A stretch of DNA of 48,602 nt from Rhodococcus phenolicus (GTDB lineage: Bacteria > Actinomycetota > Actinomycetes > Mycobacteriales > Mycobacteriaceae), in NCBI RefSeq assembly GCF_001646785.1, contig NZ_LRRH01000007.1, positions 1-48,602 of the forward strand. The letters run 5' to 3'. The position numbers and the translations under genes are program-made. How positions within the stretch are numbered: position 1 is the first letter of the stretch; each line of letters opens with the position of its first letter. The notes under the pieces are model-generated. The model ran no database searches. It saw only the letters and a list, made by a program, of their open reading frames with translations, and was not told the origin of the DNA. This document shows, in pieces, positions 27,636 through 36,119 of the stretch.

Positions 27636-29080
27636 CCGCGGCGCCGACCCGCCGGGGCCGGGCCGTCGCGCTCGGCGTCCCGGCCCGCTGGGCGATCCTC
27701 CTCGCCGCGACCGCCGTGGCCTTCCACAGCACGGTCCTGCGCATCGTCGACGAGGCACGGGCCGGTGCGGGCAGCGGCTTCGTGCTCGTCATCCCCGTCT
27801 TCGCGGCGTTCGCGGCATGGGGGCTGACCCGGCGGCGCCGCGACGAGCTACCGATCCACGACCGCCAGACCGATCGCATCGTCGGGGCGGCCGTGCTCGC
27901 CGTCGCGGTCGCCGTGCGCGCGCTGCTCACTCCCCGCTACCGCGACCAGTACGTGATCATGCACCTGGACGTGCTGGCCGTCTGGCTGTTCCTCCTCGGC
28001 GGCTGCATCGTGCTGTTCGGCCTGCGCGGCACCAGCCGCTACTGGCCGGTGTGGCTCGTGCTGCTGTTCACCTCACCCCTGGCGTTACGCCTGGTCGTCG
28101 CAGCGGTGGGAGGATCCCGCTTCGCCGCCGCCGCGACCGTGACGGTACTCGCGGCCGTGTGCATCGGCATCGCCTGCGGGCGGACCCCCCGCCGCGGCCT
28201 GGCCGCGGCGACCGCCACCGTGCTCCTCGGATGGACCGCCGCCGCGGTCCACCTCACCCTGTGGCCGGGGGCCCGCATCGTCGTCCTGCAGATCGTCCCG
28301 ACCGTCCTCGCCGCCGCCGTCGTCGGCGCGGTGTTCCTCACGATCACCCGGGACGTGCCCCGGCAGGCCCGAACCTGCCCGGTCGGCCCCCGCGACGCCG
28401 CCGGCGCGCTGCTGCTGGTGCTCCCGCTCGCACTCGTCCTCGCGATCCTGCCCCTGCCCGGCCGCACCGGCACCCCACTGGCGCCCGGTCCGGCCCCCGC
28501 CACCGGAGCCGGGCTGACGGTGCCCTCGGGCTGGCATCAGACCGCGACCATCGCCTACGACTGGCAGCGCCGCTTCTACGGCCGCACCGCCACCCTCCAC
28601 CGGCAGATGCTGCGCGCCACCGAACCCAACCCCGCCTGGGACGAACTGTCCCGGCCCCGGTCGGTGGCCGTCCAGACACTCACCGTGGGAACGCCCGCGC
28701 TGTTCCACGTGTACCCGGTCGAGACCGGCTTCGACCTGAGCCGCGCGCGGATCGGCACGAAACGGACCGTCGACCTGGGCCACGACGTCGAAGCCCAGTA
28801 CTTCACAGTCGCCGACGACGAACTGCTCCTCACCTGGAGCCTGCTCTCGTTCACCTGGAGCCGGGGCACCGGTGCCCAGCGCGTCACCCTCCTGACCGTC
28901 GACAACCACGAGCACGACGCCGTCTTCCCCGAGGCGAAGCCGAACATGGCGTCCGACCTCGGACGCCTGCTGACCGTGTTCCTCCGCGGCGGCAACGCCC
29001 TCGCCGACACCGAATCGGAGGACAAGGACATGGACCTGCTGACCACCCTCGGCCGAGAGTTGGTGGCCGGGCAATGGTGA
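27632..29080 (+). CDS. Polytopic membrane protein with exosortase/EpsI-like architecture
   Basis: 482 residues from ATG at 27632 (ATGA overlap). Residues 1-~275 carry about eight membrane helices; the opening GFVLVIPVFAAFAAWGL and the pair of long helices around 85-150 resemble the layout of exosortase/archaeosortase proteins. Residues ~290-482 are a soluble domain beginning VPSGWHQTATIAYDWQRRFYG, like an EpsI (DUF3485) domain; exosortase-EpsI fusions are about this size. I do not see the catalytic CSG motif: the only candidates are Cys177 and Cys182 (CIGIACG). It may be a degenerate or divergent member acting in polysaccharide export, not a protease. It overlaps the GT2 gene. Confidence 0.6.
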   Translation: MTAAPTRRGRAVALGVPARWAILLAATAVAFHSTVLRIVDEARAGAGSGFVLVIPVFAAFAAWGLTRRRRDELPIHDRQTDRIVGAAVLAVAVAVRALLTPRYRDQYVIMHLDVLAVWLFLLGGCIVLFGLRGTSRYWPVWLVLLFTSPLALRLVVAAVGGSRFAAAATVTVLAAVCIGIACGRTPRRGLAAATATVLLGWTAAAVHLTLWPGARIVVLQIVPTVLAAAVVGAVFLTITRDVPRQARTCPVGPRDAAGALLLVLPLALVLAILPLPGRTGTPLAPGPAPATGAGLTVPSGWHQTATIAYDWQRRFYGRTATLHRQMLRATEPNPAWDELSRPRSVAVQTLTVGTPALFHVYPVETGFDLSRARIGTKRTVDLGHDVEAQYFTVADDELLLTWSLLSFTWSRGTGAQRVTLLTVDNHEHDAVFPEAKPNMASDLGRLLTVFLRGGNALADTESEDKDMDLLTTLGRELVAGQW

Positions 29081-30495
29081 CCGCCGACTTCCGCGCGACG
29101 GCCCTGCACGACGCCGTCAACGGCCTGCGCGAGAACAACCCGAACGCGTCGGCCTCCGTGCCGTTCGTGCGCTGGCAGAAATGGACCGTCCTGGGGATCC
29201 TGGCCGCCGGTGCCGCGGCGCTCGCCGCGTGGCCGGTGCCGGCCCTGATCGCCGCGACCGCACTGTGCACCCTCGGCTACATCGTCACCCTCGCCGACCG
29301 GCTGCTGTTGCTCTCCCGCGGTCTCGCCCGCGACGCCATCATGACCGTCACCGACGACGAGGCCCTCGCCGTCCCGGACACCGACCTGCCGACCTACACC
29401 GTGCTCGTGCCCGCCTACAACGAACCGGAAGTGGTCGGGGACCTCATCGCGGCAATGTCCTCGCTCGTCTACCCCGGCGACAAACTGCAGGTGCTGCTGC
29501 TCCTCGAGGAGGACGACACCGTCACGATCGACGCCGCGGAAGCCGCGGGACTGGGCGAGAGCATCGACATCCTGAAGGTCCCCGCCGCCGACCCCCGCAC
29601 CAAACCCAAAGCGTGCAACTACGGACTGCACTTCGCCACCGGCGAGATCGTCACCATCTTCGACGCCGAGGACCGCCCCGACCCGCTGCAACTGCGCCGC
29701 GTCGCGGTCGCCTTCTCCCGCCTCGACGGCGACGTCGCCTGCGTCCAGGCGAAACTCGCCTTCCACAACGGATCACAGAACATGCTCACCGCATGGTTCA
29801 CCGCCGACTACGCGCTGTGGTTCTCGTTCATCCTTCCCGGGCTGATGCGCTCCCGATCCCCGATCCCGCTCGGCGGCACGTCCAACCACATCCGCCGCTC
29901 CGTCCTCGACGAGATCGGCGCGTGGGACCCGTTCAACGTCACCGAGGACGCCGACCTCGGCGTGCGCATCGCCGCCTCCGGAATGCGCACCGCCGTCCTC
30001 GATTCGACGACCCTCGAAGAAGCCAACCCCGATCCCATCAACTGGATCCGGCAACGCTCCCGCTGGTACAAGGGCTACCTCCAGACATGGCTGGTCCACA
30101 TGCGCGACCCGGTCGCGCTGTGGCGGGCCATCGGCACCGTCGGGATGCTGCGCTTCACCGCGCTGCTCGCCGGCACCCCCATCGTGGCGTGCCTCAACAT
30201 GGTGTTCTGGCTGATCACGGTGAGCTGGCTGCTCGGGCAGCCCGGCATCGTCCAGCAGATCTTCCCCTGGTACGTGTACTTCCCGGCCCTGATCTCGCTG
30301 GTCTTCGGCAACTTCTCGGTGCTCTACATGAACATCGTCGCCTGCCGGGAAACCGGCAACGCCCGCCTGTGGCTGTCGTGCCTGACCGTGCCGCTGTACT
30401 GGCTGCTGATGTCGGTCGCCGCCATCAAGGGCACCTACCAGCTCGTCAAGGACCCCTCCTACTGGGAGAAGACGTTCCACGGGTTGTCCTCGTGA
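29074..30495 (+). CDS. Membrane-embedded family-2 glycosyltransferase (BcsA/NfrB-like)
   Basis: 473 residues; ATG at 29074 lies inside the end of the previous gene. Two N-terminal helices are followed by the GT-A domain: VLVPAYNEPEVV, the DxD-type DAED at 197-200, GGTSNHIRR, TEDAD at 290-294 and the processive-synthase motif QRSRW at 327-331. Four or more C-terminal helices complete a transport channel. This is the core polymerase of the cluster and would polymerise and extrude a beta-linked glycan. There is no PilZ domain, so c-di-GMP control as in BcsA is not evident. The donor sugar is not identifiable. It overlaps the next gene by 4 bp. Confidence 0.88.
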   Translation: MVTADFRATALHDAVNGLRENNPNASASVPFVRWQKWTVLGILAAGAAALAAWPVPALIAATALCTLGYIVTLADRLLLLSRGLARDAIMTVTDDEALAVPDTDLPTYTVLVPAYNEPEVVGDLIAAMSSLVYPGDKLQVLLLLEEDDTVTIDAAEAAGLGESIDILKVPAADPRTKPKACNYGLHFATGEIVTIFDAEDRPDPLQLRRVAVAFSRLDGDVACVQAKLAFHNGSQNMLTAWFTADYALWFSFILPGLMRSRSPIPLGGTSNHIRRSVLDEIGAWDPFNVTEDADLGVRIAASGMRTAVLDSTTLEEANPDPINWIRQRSRWYKGYLQTWLVHMRDPVALWRAIGTVGMLRFTALLAGTPIVACLNMVFWLITVSWLLGQPGIVQQIFPWYVYFPALISLVFGNFSVLYMNIVACRETGNARLWLSCLTVPLYWLLMSVAAIKGTYQLVKDPSYWEKTFHGLSS

Positions 30496-32117
30496 AGACC
30501 ACCGCCCCGCGCCTGTTCGGGGCCGCGACGATCCTCTACGCGGCAATCGGGCTCTGGCTCGCCGTGGACGTCCAGTACCTCCAGGGCGACGCCCTGAGCC
30601 GCGTCTCCGCCACCCGATCCGTCCTGTTCAGCCGGGACCCGCACCTCGCGGCCATCGGATTCGTGTTCACCCCGCTCACCGCCCTGGTGCAACTGCCGGT
30701 CGTCGCCCTGTCCGACTGGTGGCCGCAGATCACCCGGTGGGGCCTGTCCGGGGTCCTCATGTCCGCGCCGTTCATGGCCGGCGCCGTCGTCCAGATCCAC
30801 GGGATCGCCGCCGACCGCGGCTGCCCGGCCTGGCTGCGCTGGACCGTGACCGCGACCTTCGCACTGCACCCGATGATCCTGTACTACGGCGCGAACGGAA
30901 TGAGCGAAGCACCGTTCCTGATGATGCTGTGCTGGGCCCTGCGACGCCTGATCCGCTGGTTCACCACCGACGACGTCCACGACCTCGTCTTCGCCGGCCT
31001 CGCACTGGCCCTGGCCTACCTGGCCCGGTACGACGCACTCGCCGCCACCGCCGCAGCCACCGGCCTCGTCGCGTCCGTGGTGTGGTACCGCCGCCGCGAC
31101 CCGCGCGCGGCGCTGCTCGACGGCATCGTCATCGCGCTGCCGTCGGCCCTCGCGTTCGGCATGTGGACCGCGACGAGCTGGCTCATCACCGGCGAGGCCC
31201 TCCAACAGTTCACCTCGCACTACGGCAACGCCGCCATCCTCGAACAGTCCGGCGGCGGCTCGGGCGGGGGAGCGGCGGCCCTCGCGTTCTCCACCGCCGA
31301 GATCATCGCCCTGGCACCGGCACTCGCGTTGCTGCTCCCCGTCGTGGCGGTGCTCGCCCTGCACCGCCGCGACCCCGAACCGCTCGCCACGGTGATCCTC
31401 CTCGCGGTGCTCGGCTTCGCGGCCCTCGCCTACTTCCGCGGCCTGACCTTCCCGTTCCTGCGGTTCTACCTGTGCGCCGTGCCGCTGCTCGCCGCCGCAG
31501 TGGTGTTCCTCGCCCCGAGATCGGGGCAACCGCCGGCCCGCAGACCCGGCACCCACACCCGGCCGCGACCCGCCGATCCGCGAAATCCCGCCGGTCTCCT
31601 GCAGGTCCTCGGCGCGGCCGCACTGGCGCTCGGGCTGCCGGTCGCGCTGACGGCGATGTTCTCACCGACCCTGTCGCAGGAACAGCACGCGCTGGCCGCG
31701 ATCTCCGTCCTCGGCGAGGAGCGGCCCGCAGCGCTGCGCAGCGAGCGGGAGCGGACCCTGGCCACCTTCGCCACCGAACGGGCCCTCGCCGACTACCTCG
31801 ACGCGAAATCGCTGCCTCCCGGCTCGGTGATGATGGACACCGTGTACGGGTTCGCCGTGTTCGCCGCCAGCGGCAACCCCCGCCAGTTCGTGCTCCCGTC
31901 GGACGAGGACTTCACCCGCATCCTCAACGATCCGGCGGCCCACGGCGTGCGATACATCCTGTCCGTCCCCGCCACCGGCCGCGGCACCTCGGATGCGGTG
32001 AACCGCCGCTATCCCACCCTCTACGAGAACGGCGCGCGGCTCGCCACCCTGGACATCGAGGTGCCCAACAGTGGACTGAACCAGCCGACGTGGCGGGTGT
32101 GGCGGGTCGTCGGATGA
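30492..32117 (+). CDS. GT-C-fold glycosyltransferase-like multi-pass membrane protein
   Basis: 541 residues from GTG at 30492. About ten membrane helices and an acidic motif in the first extracytoplasmic loop (YLQGDALSR) are typical of GT-C enzymes that use polyprenyl-phosphate sugars (GT39/ArnT/GT87 type). A Pro/Arg-rich loop at about 338-362 separates the membrane part from a C-terminal soluble domain (about 395-541) with PPGSVMMDTVYGFAVF. It is translationally coupled to the GT2 gene and could decorate the polymer outside the membrane. Donor and acceptor are unknown. Confidence 0.75.
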   Translation: MKTTAPRLFGAATILYAAIGLWLAVDVQYLQGDALSRVSATRSVLFSRDPHLAAIGFVFTPLTALVQLPVVALSDWWPQITRWGLSGVLMSAPFMAGAVVQIHGIAADRGCPAWLRWTVTATFALHPMILYYGANGMSEAPFLMMLCWALRRLIRWFTTDDVHDLVFAGLALALAYLARYDALAATAAATGLVASVVWYRRRDPRAALLDGIVIALPSALAFGMWTATSWLITGEALQQFTSHYGNAAILEQSGGGSGGGAAALAFSTAEIIALAPALALLLPVVAVLALHRRDPEPLATVILLAVLGFAALAYFRGLTFPFLRFYLCAVPLLAAAVVFLAPRSGQPPARRPGTHTRPRPADPRNPAGLLQVLGAAALALGLPVALTAMFSPTLSQEQHALAAISVLGEERPAALRSERERTLATFATERALADYLDAKSLPPGSVMMDTVYGFAVFAASGNPRQFVLPSDEDFTRILNDPAAHGVRYILSVPATGRGTSDAVNRRYPTLYENGARLATLDIEVPNSGLNQPTWRVWRVVG

Positions 32118-32140
32118 GCCGGTGCCGGGCGGGCCGGGCG

Positions 32141-33187
32141 TCAGTTCATCTGGGGTAGCGCCAGGACGGGATCGGCCGGGCCGATGTCGTAGGTGCACAG
32201 GTCCGGGCGCGGATCGGGCACGAACGCCCACAGCAGCGCCCCGGCCGCTCCGAGCTCCCTGTAGGAGTCGATGCGGACGCCGATACGGTCGGCCCGCTCC
32301 TGCAGCGACAGGCAGCTCCCGGCGTGGATGCCCAGTTCCGTGACGACGATCGGTTTGGGTGTCTGCGACAGGCGGAGCGGCAGGAACAGGCTGTCGTCGT
32401 AGTCGTGGTACTGGACGAAGTCGACGAAGGGCGAGTCGGCGACGATCGCGTATCCCGGTCCGGCAGTGCCGCACTGGTCGCCGCCGAGCAACCCGGCCGT
32501 GATCGGGTGCACCGGATCGTGGCTGCGAATCAGCGCGCCTACCGTGTCGTGCCAGTCGCGCAGGACCCGCGCCGAGTCGTCCGGGCAGGTGCGCCGGTGC
32601 AGGCTGCACTGCGTGTCGTGGCAGACCCCGGCCTCCGGTTCCCCGATCGGCTCCCACGCGGCGATCGCCGGGGAGGTACCCCAGCGGGACACCGCCGTGG
32701 CGACCCAGTCCCGGTAGCTCAGGGGAGTGGAGCCGGAGGCGGTCCATCCGGTGAGATACCAGTCCCGGTCCTTGTACCGCTCGTCCTCGCAGGCGCCGTC
32801 CTGCCCGACCAGTACCGGGATCACGAGACCGCCGTGCCGTTCGGCGGACGCGAAGACCGCATCGATCGGCCCGAAATCGAGCCGGCCGGTGTACTTGTTC
32901 ACCGCAAGCTGCTGGAAGAGGTTGAACCGGGTCACCGAACCGGCCGGGCGCGACGCGAAATAGGCGTCGAGATCGACCTCGGCGCCGCATCCGCGATTGA
33001 CACTCCAGCGGGTGGCGAGCTGATACGCGTCGAGACCCGTCGGCCACCAGGGGGCACCGTCGAGCGTCAGGCCGTTCCCGGACACCGCGACCCGCGAGAC
33101 GGGAGTGGTGCTCGGGGTCGCGGCGCACCCGGCCGCGGCGAGCACCACCGAGAGCAGGGTCGCCAGGAGTGTGGCCGCAGTTCGCAT
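32141..33187 (-). CDS. Secreted lipoprotein glycoside hydrolase, GH5-like
   Basis: 348 residues; ATG at 33187-33185. The signal sequence ends in a lipobox (LAAAGC, Cys21), so the mature protein is lipid-anchored outside the membrane. A TIM-barrel endoglycanase pattern follows: Trp-Glu-Pro-Ile-Gly-Glu-Pro (acid/base Glu183, with Gly replacing the usual Asn of NEP) and VVTELGIHAG (nucleophile Glu284). Six or more cysteines suggest disulfides. It is convergent with the polysaccharide operon, 23 bases away, as bcsZ-type hydrolases accompany synthases. Mannanase or cellulase activity is plausible but the specificity is unknown. Confidence 0.82.
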   Translation of the reverse strand: MRTAATLLATLLSVVLAAAGCAATPSTTPVSRVAVSGNGLTLDGAPWWPTGLDAYQLATRWSVNRGCGAEVDLDAYFASRPAGSVTRFNLFQQLAVNKYTGRLDFGPIDAVFASAERHGGLVIPVLVGQDGACEDERYKDRDWYLTGWTASGSTPLSYRDWVATAVSRWGTSPAIAAWEPIGEPEAGVCHDTQCSLHRRTCPDDSARVLRDWHDTVGALIRSHDPVHPITAGLLGGDQCGTAGPGYAIVADSPFVDFVQYHDYDDSLFLPLRLSQTPKPIVVTELGIHAGSCLSLQERADRIGVRIDSYRELGAAGALLWAFVPDPRPDLCTYDIGPADPVLALPQMN

Positions 33188-33410
33188 GGGACGACGCTAA
33201 CGGCATCGAGGCGCGCCCGCCGGGAAGCTCGACACACCCTCCGGGGCGAAGTTTCGGGAGAGACGGAAGTAAGAAATAAACCGAATAGCGTGAGACGGTC
33301 CGTCTGCACCCGGCAAGCTCACCCCCAGCGACCCGCCGACGACCTGGACAAGCCGGTCACGGACGGGGAACGTGGGAAACCGCCGGACCCGAACGAAGGA
33401 CGGTGTCGCC

Positions 33411-34199
33411 GTGGCGATCGACAACGAGGTCTACGACCGTATCGGCGTGGGGTGGTGGGACGAATCCAATCCACTCAACCTCCTCCAGGGCAGCCTCACC
33501 CCGGCGCGATACGACTACTTCCGCGACGTTCTCCTCGCACGCGGATACCGCACCCTCGACGGACTGCGCGCCCTCGACATCGGCAGCGGCGGGGGCTTCC
33601 TCGCCGAACGATTCGCGAGAGCCGGCTGCACCGTCGTCGGCGTCGATCCCTCGACGGTCTCGCTCGAAACGGCACACCGGCACGCCAGCGCCGCCGGCCT
33701 GACCATCGACTACCGCAGGGGAGTGGGAGAACACCTGCCCGTGAACGACGCGACGTTCGACCTCGCCTACTGCTGCGACGTCCTCGAACACGTCGACGAC
33801 CTCGACGCGGTCCTCGCGGAGACCGCCCGCGCGCTCGCGCCGGGGGGCCTGTACTTCTTCGACACGATCAACAGGACGTGGCTCGGCAAACTCGTCGTCA
33901 TCAAGATCATGCAGGAGTGGCGCTGGACCCGGATGTTCGACACCCCCGTGCACGACTGGTCCATGTTCATCACCCCCGCCGAACTGACCGCAGCGCTCGC
34001 CCGCCACGGGCTTCGCCTCGGCGGACTCACCGGCCTCGGCCTGCGCACCGCCGACCCGCGCCGTCTGCTCGACATGCACCGCGCGCGGCAGGGCCGGCTG
34101 ACCTACGGCGAATTCAGCCGGCGCCTCAACTTCGGTCGCGTGCCCTACACGGGCGCCAACTACATGGGTTACGCCGTCAAGGCCGCAGCGCGCGGCTGA
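33411..34199 (+). CDS. UbiG-like class I SAM-dependent methyltransferase
   Basis: 262 residues from GTG at 33411 with GAAGGA at 33395-33400; an in-frame GTG at 33372 would add 13 basic residues. Motif I LDIGSGGGFLAERFA is clear, then VVGVDPSTVSLETA (acidic motif II) and AYCCDVLEHVDDLDAVL. The opening YDRIGVGWWDESNPLNLL and the overall pattern match 3-demethylubiquinol-type methyltransferases, although actinobacteria make menaquinone, so another small-molecule substrate is likely. It is divergent from the GH5-like gene and separate from the operon. An AT-rich patch (33267-33283) may hold its promoter. Confidence 0.85.
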   Translation: MAIDNEVYDRIGVGWWDESNPLNLLQGSLTPARYDYFRDVLLARGYRTLDGLRALDIGSGGGFLAERFARAGCTVVGVDPSTVSLETAHRHASAAGLTIDYRRGVGEHLPVNDATFDLAYCCDVLEHVDDLDAVLAETARALAPGGLYFFDTINRTWLGKLVVIKIMQEWRWTRMFDTPVHDWSMFITPAELTAALARHGLRLGGLTGLGLRTADPRRLLDMHRARQGRLTYGEFSRRLNFGRVPYTGANYMGYAVKAAARG

Positions 34200-34227
34200 C
34201 CGGGGGAGCGGGGACAGGTCCCGGCCG

Positions 34228-34623
34228 TCACGTCGCGGACGCGTCCAGTTCACGGATCAACGTGGCCGGTGCGGTCACCCGGAACGACATGTCGAGCAGT
34301 TCGGCGATCTCGTCCCAGTCGACGTCGTCCCGGTCCAGGTCGTAGCCCACCCAGCCCGACGGGCCCAGGTATGCGGGCAGGTAGGTGTGCGATTCCTCGA
34401 GCAGCGCCAGGCGCTCCTCGGGTTCCGGCTTGACGATCACCGACCGGGGGAACGTCGTGCCGGCGGGCTTGGCGGACCCGCCGTACACCGCGAAGGCCGT
34501 CCTCGTGTGGAAGAACGGGCGGCCGTGCGAGATCTTCTCGGCCGCCCCGGGAAACGCGAGCGCGAGCGATCGCACGCGGGCCAGCAACGGATCGGCCTCG
34601 TCGAACATGATCGGATGCGGCAT
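34228..34623 (-). CDS. MmcQ/YjbR-family protein
   Basis: 131 residues from ATG at 34623-34621. The family is small, with a double-winged DNA-binding-like fold: FPGAAEKISHGRPFFHTR near the start and VGYDLDRDDVDWDEIAELLDMSFR near the end are typical. Function in this family is largely unknown. On the minus strand TACGCT (34635-34630) ends 6 bases before the ATG, suggesting a leaderless message. It is divergent from the CoA-type Nudix gene. Confidence 0.88.
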   Translation of the reverse strand: MPHPIMFDEADPLLARVRSLALAFPGAAEKISHGRPFFHTRTAFAVYGGSAKPAGTTFPRSVIVKPEPEERLALLEESHTYLPAYLGPSGWVGYDLDRDDVDWDEIAELLDMSFRVTAPATLIRELDASAT

Positions 34624-34797
34624 GCGGGCAGCGTACCTGCGCCGCGAGTGGGCCACCGAGCATCCGAGAAGTATTTCGGACGATACGGAAATGCGTTTTA
34701 TACCGAAACACCGCGCACCGGTCCCACCTCACCGAGCCCGCCACAACACGACCCCACGCGCCCTCACCGCACCCGCACACGCCGTACTGTCGAGAGC

Positions 34798-35415
34798 ATG
34801 CCGGTGCCCGAACCCCTCGCCCGCGACACCCTCGCCGGGACCCTCGCCTCCTTCGACTCCCGACGCATCCCTCTCGACGGGCGGCGTCACGCAGCGGTGG
34901 TCGTCGCCGTCCTCGACGACGGGGCCGGGAACCGGATCATGCCCCTCACGCGACGCCCGACGCGCCTGCGCGCCCACCCGGGGCAGTTCGCGCTACCCGG
35001 CGGACGCCTCGACCCCGGCGAAACCCCCGAGGAAGCAGCCCTGCGCGAACTGCACGAAGAACTCGGCCTCCTCGCCGACCACACCCAGATCGTCGGCCGC
35101 CTCGACGACTACACCACCCGATCCGGATACGTCATGTCCCCGTTCGTCGTGTGGTCCGACGCCACCGTCACCGACCTGCAACCCAGCCCCGACGAGGTCG
35201 CGGAACTCTTCGCGGTCACCACCGCCGAAATCGACAGCGAACCCCGCTTCGTGCCGATCCCCGAATCCGACAAGCCCGTCATCCAATGGCCGTTCCGAGG
35301 CCACCTCGTCCACGCACCCACCGCCGCAGTGGTGTACCAGTTCCGGGAGGTCGCGCTGCACGGCCGCCACACCCGCATCGACGATCTGGAACAACCGGTC
35401 TTCGCATGGCGCTGA
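34798..35415 (+). CDS. Nudix hydrolase, coenzyme-A diphosphatase type
   Basis: 205 residues from ATG at 34798; the open frame upstream overlaps the divergent gene and is not coding. The Nudix box is GGRLDPGETPEEAALRELHE followed by ELG. It is preceded by PLTRRPTRLRAHPGQFALPGG, which matches the extra motif of CoA/NudL hydrolases that cleave CoA to 3',5'-ADP and phosphopantetheine. TACTGT at 34785-34790 ends 7 bases before the ATG, so the message may be leaderless. It sits at the border with the Rv1822-Rv1832 block. Confidence 0.88.
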   Translation: MPVPEPLARDTLAGTLASFDSRRIPLDGRRHAAVVVAVLDDGAGNRIMPLTRRPTRLRAHPGQFALPGGRLDPGETPEEAALRELHEELGLLADHTQIVGRLDDYTTRSGYVMSPFVVWSDATVTDLQPSPDEVAELFAVTTAEIDSEPRFVPIPESDKPVIQWPFRGHLVHAPTAAVVYQFREVALHGRHTRIDDLEQPVFAWR

Positions 35416-35494
35416 CCCGCCGAACCGGCACCGTAACGCGAATATGGAAGGCTGGCGGAACCCGATCAGCAGCACACACGAGGCAGGTTCGACG

Positions 35495-36118
35495 ATGAAC
35501 GACGCGACGACGGCCACCGGCACCGCACCGGCCGCGTCCGACCGCATCCTCACCGTCCCCAACCTGCTCAGCCTCGTCCGCCTCCTCGGAATCCCGCTGT
35601 TCCTGTGGCTCATGCTCGTCCGGCACGCCGACGGCTGGGCACTGGCAGTCCTCGTCCTCAGCGGCGCCACCGACTGGGCCGACGGCAAACTCGCCCGGCT
35701 GCTCGACCAGACCTCCCGCCTCGGCGCGCTCCTCGACCCGCTCGTCGACCGCCTCTACATCGTCACCACCCTCGTCGCGCTCGTCGCACGGGACATCGTC
35801 CCGTGGTGGATCGCCGCGATCCTCATCGGCCGCGAACTGGTTCTGGCCCCGACCCTGGCCGTCTACCGCCGCCGCGGACTCCCGCCGCCCGACGTGCTCT
35901 ACCTCGGCAAAGGCGCAACCTTCCTGCTCATGTGCGCACTACCGCTGCTGCTCCTCGCACTCGCCGTCACCGCCACCGCCGACATCGCCGAGCCACTCGG
36001 CTGGGCCGCACTCATTTGGGGAACGGCCCTGTACGTCTGGACGGGCGCGCTCTACCTGTACCGCGCCGTCGAAACCGCGCGGGTGACACCAGCGGTCGGC
36101 AGACCTCGGAAACCCTGA
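35495..36118 (+). CDS. pgsA2: CDP-alcohol phosphatidyltransferase (PgsA2, Rv1822-type)
   Basis: 207 residues, ATG at 35495 (short N-terminal Thr/Ala tail). The family signature DG-xx-AR-x8-G-xxx-D-xxx-D is seen at about 64-86 (DWADGKLARLLDQ, then LGALLDPLVDR). Five or six membrane helices surround it. It transfers a phosphatidyl group from CDP-diacylglycerol to an alcohol such as glycerol-3-phosphate or a cardiolipin precursor. M. tuberculosis Rv1822 at the same spot was annotated as a phosphatidylglycerophosphate or cardiolipin synthase. One base separates it from the DUF881 gene. Confidence 0.9.
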   Translation: MNDATTATGTAPAASDRILTVPNLLSLVRLLGIPLFLWLMLVRHADGWALAVLVLSGATDWADGKLARLLDQTSRLGALLDPLVDRLYIVTTLVALVARDIVPWWIAAILIGRELVLAPTLAVYRRRGLPPPDVLYLGKGATFLLMCALPLLLLALAVTATADIAEPLGWAALIWGTALYVWTGALYLYRAVETARVTPAVGRPRKP

Positions 36119-36119
36119 C

